Part shown: in pieces, positions 62,379 to 64,000 of the stretch
Layout of the letters: every line of letters begins with the position of its first letter
How positions within the stretch are numbered: position 1 is the stretch's first letter
Source of the DNA: Novosphingobium mangrovisedimenti
GTDB lineage: Bacteria > Pseudomonadota > Alphaproteobacteria > Sphingomonadales > Sphingomonadaceae
Reading direction: 5' to 3'
Assembly: GCF_025153475.1 (NCBI RefSeq)
Contig: NZ_JANZXA010000001.1
Coordinates: 124,001-188,000, forward strand
DNA length: 64,000 bases
The notes under the pieces: generated by a model
The model's database searches: none
What the model saw: the letters and a program-made list of their open reading frames with translations, nothing else
What the model was told of the DNA's origin: nothing
Position numbers and translations under genes: made by a program

Positions 62379-64000
62379 ATGACGCAGTGCCATCACGATC
62401 ACCATGCCCACGCTGTCCATACCGACGGAGCCGCGCGCGATCTGGTATGCGGCATGAAAGTCGACCCCGCGACGGCCAGGTACCGCGCGGAACATGAGGG
62501 ACAGGACTTCTTCTTCTGCAGCGCCGGTTGCCGCACGAAATTCGAGGCCGATCCCGAACGCTACCTGAATCCGATGGACGAACCGGAACAGGCGGTGGCG
62601 CCCGGCACCCTGTGGACCTGCCCCATGCACCCCGAGATCCGGCAGGATCATCCCGGCGCCTGCCCGATCTGCGGCATGGCGCTGGAGCCGGAAACGGTAT
62701 CTCTCGATGCCGGCCCGAGCGAGGAACTGACCGACATGAGCCGCCGCTTCCGGGTCGCGCTGGTGCTGGCGCTGCCGGTTTTCCTGCTGGAAATGGGCGG
62801 GCATTTCATTCCCGCCATCCATCATCTCGTTCCAGACCGGACATCGGTATGGATACAACTCGTTCTGGCCACGCCGGTCGTGCTCTGGGCGGGTGCCCCG
62901 TTCTTCGCGCGCGGCTGGGCGTCGCTGAAGTCGCGCAACCTCAACATGTTCACGCTGATCGCCATGGGCACCGGCGTAGCCTGGGCCTACAGCATGATCG
63001 CCGCGCTCGCGCCCGGCCTGTTCCCGCCATCCTTTCGCGGCGCGGACGGAACGGTCTCGGTCTATTTCGAGGCCGCGGCCGTCATCACCGTCCTCGTCCT
63101 GCTCGGGCAGGTTCTCGAACTGCGCGCGCGGGAACGCACGTCGGGCGCGATCAAGGCGCTGCTCGAACTCGCGCCCAGGACCGCGCGCCGGATCGCCGAT
63201 GACGGCAGCGAGGCCGAGGTCCCGCTCGAAGACGTCGAGGTCGGAGACCGCCTGCGCATAAGGCCCGGCGAGAAAGTGCCGGTCGACGCCGTGGTCGAAG
63301 ACGGCCGCTCCGCGCTCGATGAAGCGATGATCACCGGCGAGGCGATGCCGGTCGCCAAGGCGGCGGGCGACACGGTCATTGGCGGCACGATCAACCAGAC
63401 CGGTGCGCTCGTCGTGCGCGCCGAGAAGATCGGCCGCGACACGATGCTCTCGCGCATCGTCCAGATGGTAGCGGAGGCACAGCGCTCGCGCGCGCCGATC
63501 CAGGGGCTGGCGGACCGCGTGGCGGGTTGGTTCGTGCCCGCCGTGCTGCTGGTGTCCGTGATCGCCTTTGCCGCGTGGTCGTTGTGGGGGCCGGAGCCGC
63601 GCTTCGCCCATGCCCTGATCGCCGCCGTATCCGTGCTCATCATCGCCTGCCCTTGCGCGCTCGGGCTGGCCACGCCGATGTCGATCATGGTCGGCGTCGG
63701 CCGCGGCGCGGGGCTTGGCGTGCTGATCCGCAATGCCGAAGCGCTCGAACGGCTGGAAAAAATCGACACCCTCGTCGTCGACAAGACCGGCACGCTGACC
63801 GAAGGCAAGCCGAGAGTGACGCAGGTCGTGGCTGCCGGGGCATGGAGTGAAAACGAACTGTTGCGCCTCGCAGCAGCCGTCGAGCGCGCCTCGGAGCACC
63901 CTCTTGCCGCAGCCATCGTGGCCGAGGCCGAAAGCAGAAAACTTGCCCTGCCCCCGGTGGGCGATTTCGATTCCCCCACCGGCAAGGGCGCGCTCGGCAC
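62379..64000 (+). CDS. Copper-type P1B ATPase with YHS and heavy-metal N-terminal domains (C-terminus cut by window edge)
   Basis: The frame runs from an ATG at 62379 (after CAGGAG) to the edge; 540 residues are visible. A His-rich start ([16 protein letters not shown]) leads to a YHS domain ([13 protein letters not shown]...FFCSAGC) and a heavy-metal binding segment ([26 protein letters not shown]). Membrane helices follow with the CPC motif ([14 protein letters not shown]) and phosphorylation site [11 protein letters not shown]. It exports copper or a related metal. Confidence 0.93.
   Translation, partial: MTQCHHDHHAHAVHTDGAARDLVCGMKVDPATARYRAEHEGQDFFFCSAGCRTKFEADPERYLNPMDEPEQAVAPGTLWTCPMHPEIRQDHPGACPICGMALEPETVSLDAGPSEELTDMSRRFRVALVLALPVFLLEMGGHFIPAIHHLVPDRTSVWIQLVLATPVVLWAGAPFFARGWASLKSRNLNMFTLIAMGTGVAWAYSMIAALAPGLFPPSFRGADGTVSVYFEAAAVITVLVLLGQVLELRARERTSGAIKALLELAPRTARRIADDGSEAEVPLEDVEVGDRLRIRPGEKVPVDAVVEDGRSALDEAMITGEAMPVAKAAGDTVIGGTINQTGALVVRAEKIGRDTMLSRIVQMVAEAQRSRAPIQGLADRVAGWFVPAVLLVSVIAFAAWSLWGPEPRFAHALIAAVSVLIIACPCALGLATPMSIMVGVGRGAGLGVLIRNAEALERLEKIDTLVVDKTGTLTEGKPRVTQVVAAGAWSENELLRLAAAVERASEHPLAAAIVAEAESRKLALPPVGDFDSPTGKGALG

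Noticed and set aside
1..64000. CRISPR arrays, tRNA or rRNA genes
   Set aside because: No regularly spaced repeats and no tRNA arm or anticodon-loop patterns were seen on either strand.

Overview
The window is about 64 kb of high-GC chromosomal DNA from an alphaproteobacterium, most likely a member of the Sphingomonadales (Novosphingobium/Sphingobium-like). This is inferred from the mutM-rpsT-dnaA arrangement, the otsB-GH15-otsA trehalose block, an fdsGBA-D formate dehydrogenase, and the protein sequences of DnaA and the polysaccharide proteins. It carries ordinary housekeeping DNA around one long accessory island. No tRNA, rRNA or CRISPR array was seen.

Region 1 (1-10.3 kb) holds a partial Bcr/CflA-type MFS exporter, DinB, a NUDIX hydrolase overlapping 6-phosphogluconolactonase, Dps, a membrane protein, a phosphomannomutase-like HAD phosphatase, the otsB/GH15/otsA trio and a small PilZ-like protein.

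Region 2 (10.8-28.6 kb) is an exopolysaccharide/capsule island of the Wzx/Wzy type. The plus-strand arm encodes a GDP-mannose 3,5-epimerase homologue, a GDP-fucose-synthase-like enzyme whose usual catalytic Cys is Ala, a WecG/TagA transferase, a flippase, a PAPS-type sulfotransferase, an AT-rich polymerase, an acetyltransferase, an SDR enzyme and a GT4 transferase. It ends at a dead IS3-family element that still has its terminal repeats and a 4-bp target duplication. The minus-strand arm encodes a small secreted protein, a Wzy_C/O-antigen-ligase protein, a Wzc-type co-polymerase/tyrosine kinase and an unknown anchored protein. A secreted PDZ-M48 protease and a Wza-type lipoprotein follow on the plus strand. 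Together these suggest a secreted polymer that is sulfated, acetylated and built from GDP-L-sugars. No priming transferase or GDP-mannose dehydratase is present. galE, a UDP-glucuronate 4-epimerase and ugd (28.8-32.7 kb) supply UDP-sugars next door.

Region 3 (32.8-39.9 kb) has a winged-helix regulator, then a LysR regulator and the fdsG-fdsB-fdsA-fdsD operon for NAD-dependent molybdenum/tungsten formate dehydrogenase. A perfect 10-bp inverted repeat with T-N11-A spacing overlaps the lysR stop codon and is a strong operator candidate.

Region 4 (40-64 kb) is mostly housekeeping: mutM, rpsT, dnaA, a degenerate GGDEF protein, DUF983, a MoeB/ThiF protein, a Sir2 deacylase with a truncated second copy nearby, dapB, a K+ channel, nth, a lipoprotein, a dicarboxylate symporter, dapE, a cupin, an unusual soluble receptor-like protein, S1/P1 nuclease, a GST, the rpmH-rnpA-yidD-yidC-engB block, a periplasmic ClpP-like protein, comM, and the start of a copper-type P1B ATPase behind a MerR-type promoter. 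Some real genes lie off the window edge or are very short (the MFS gene, rpmH, the Cu-ATPase) and were read directly from the DNA.
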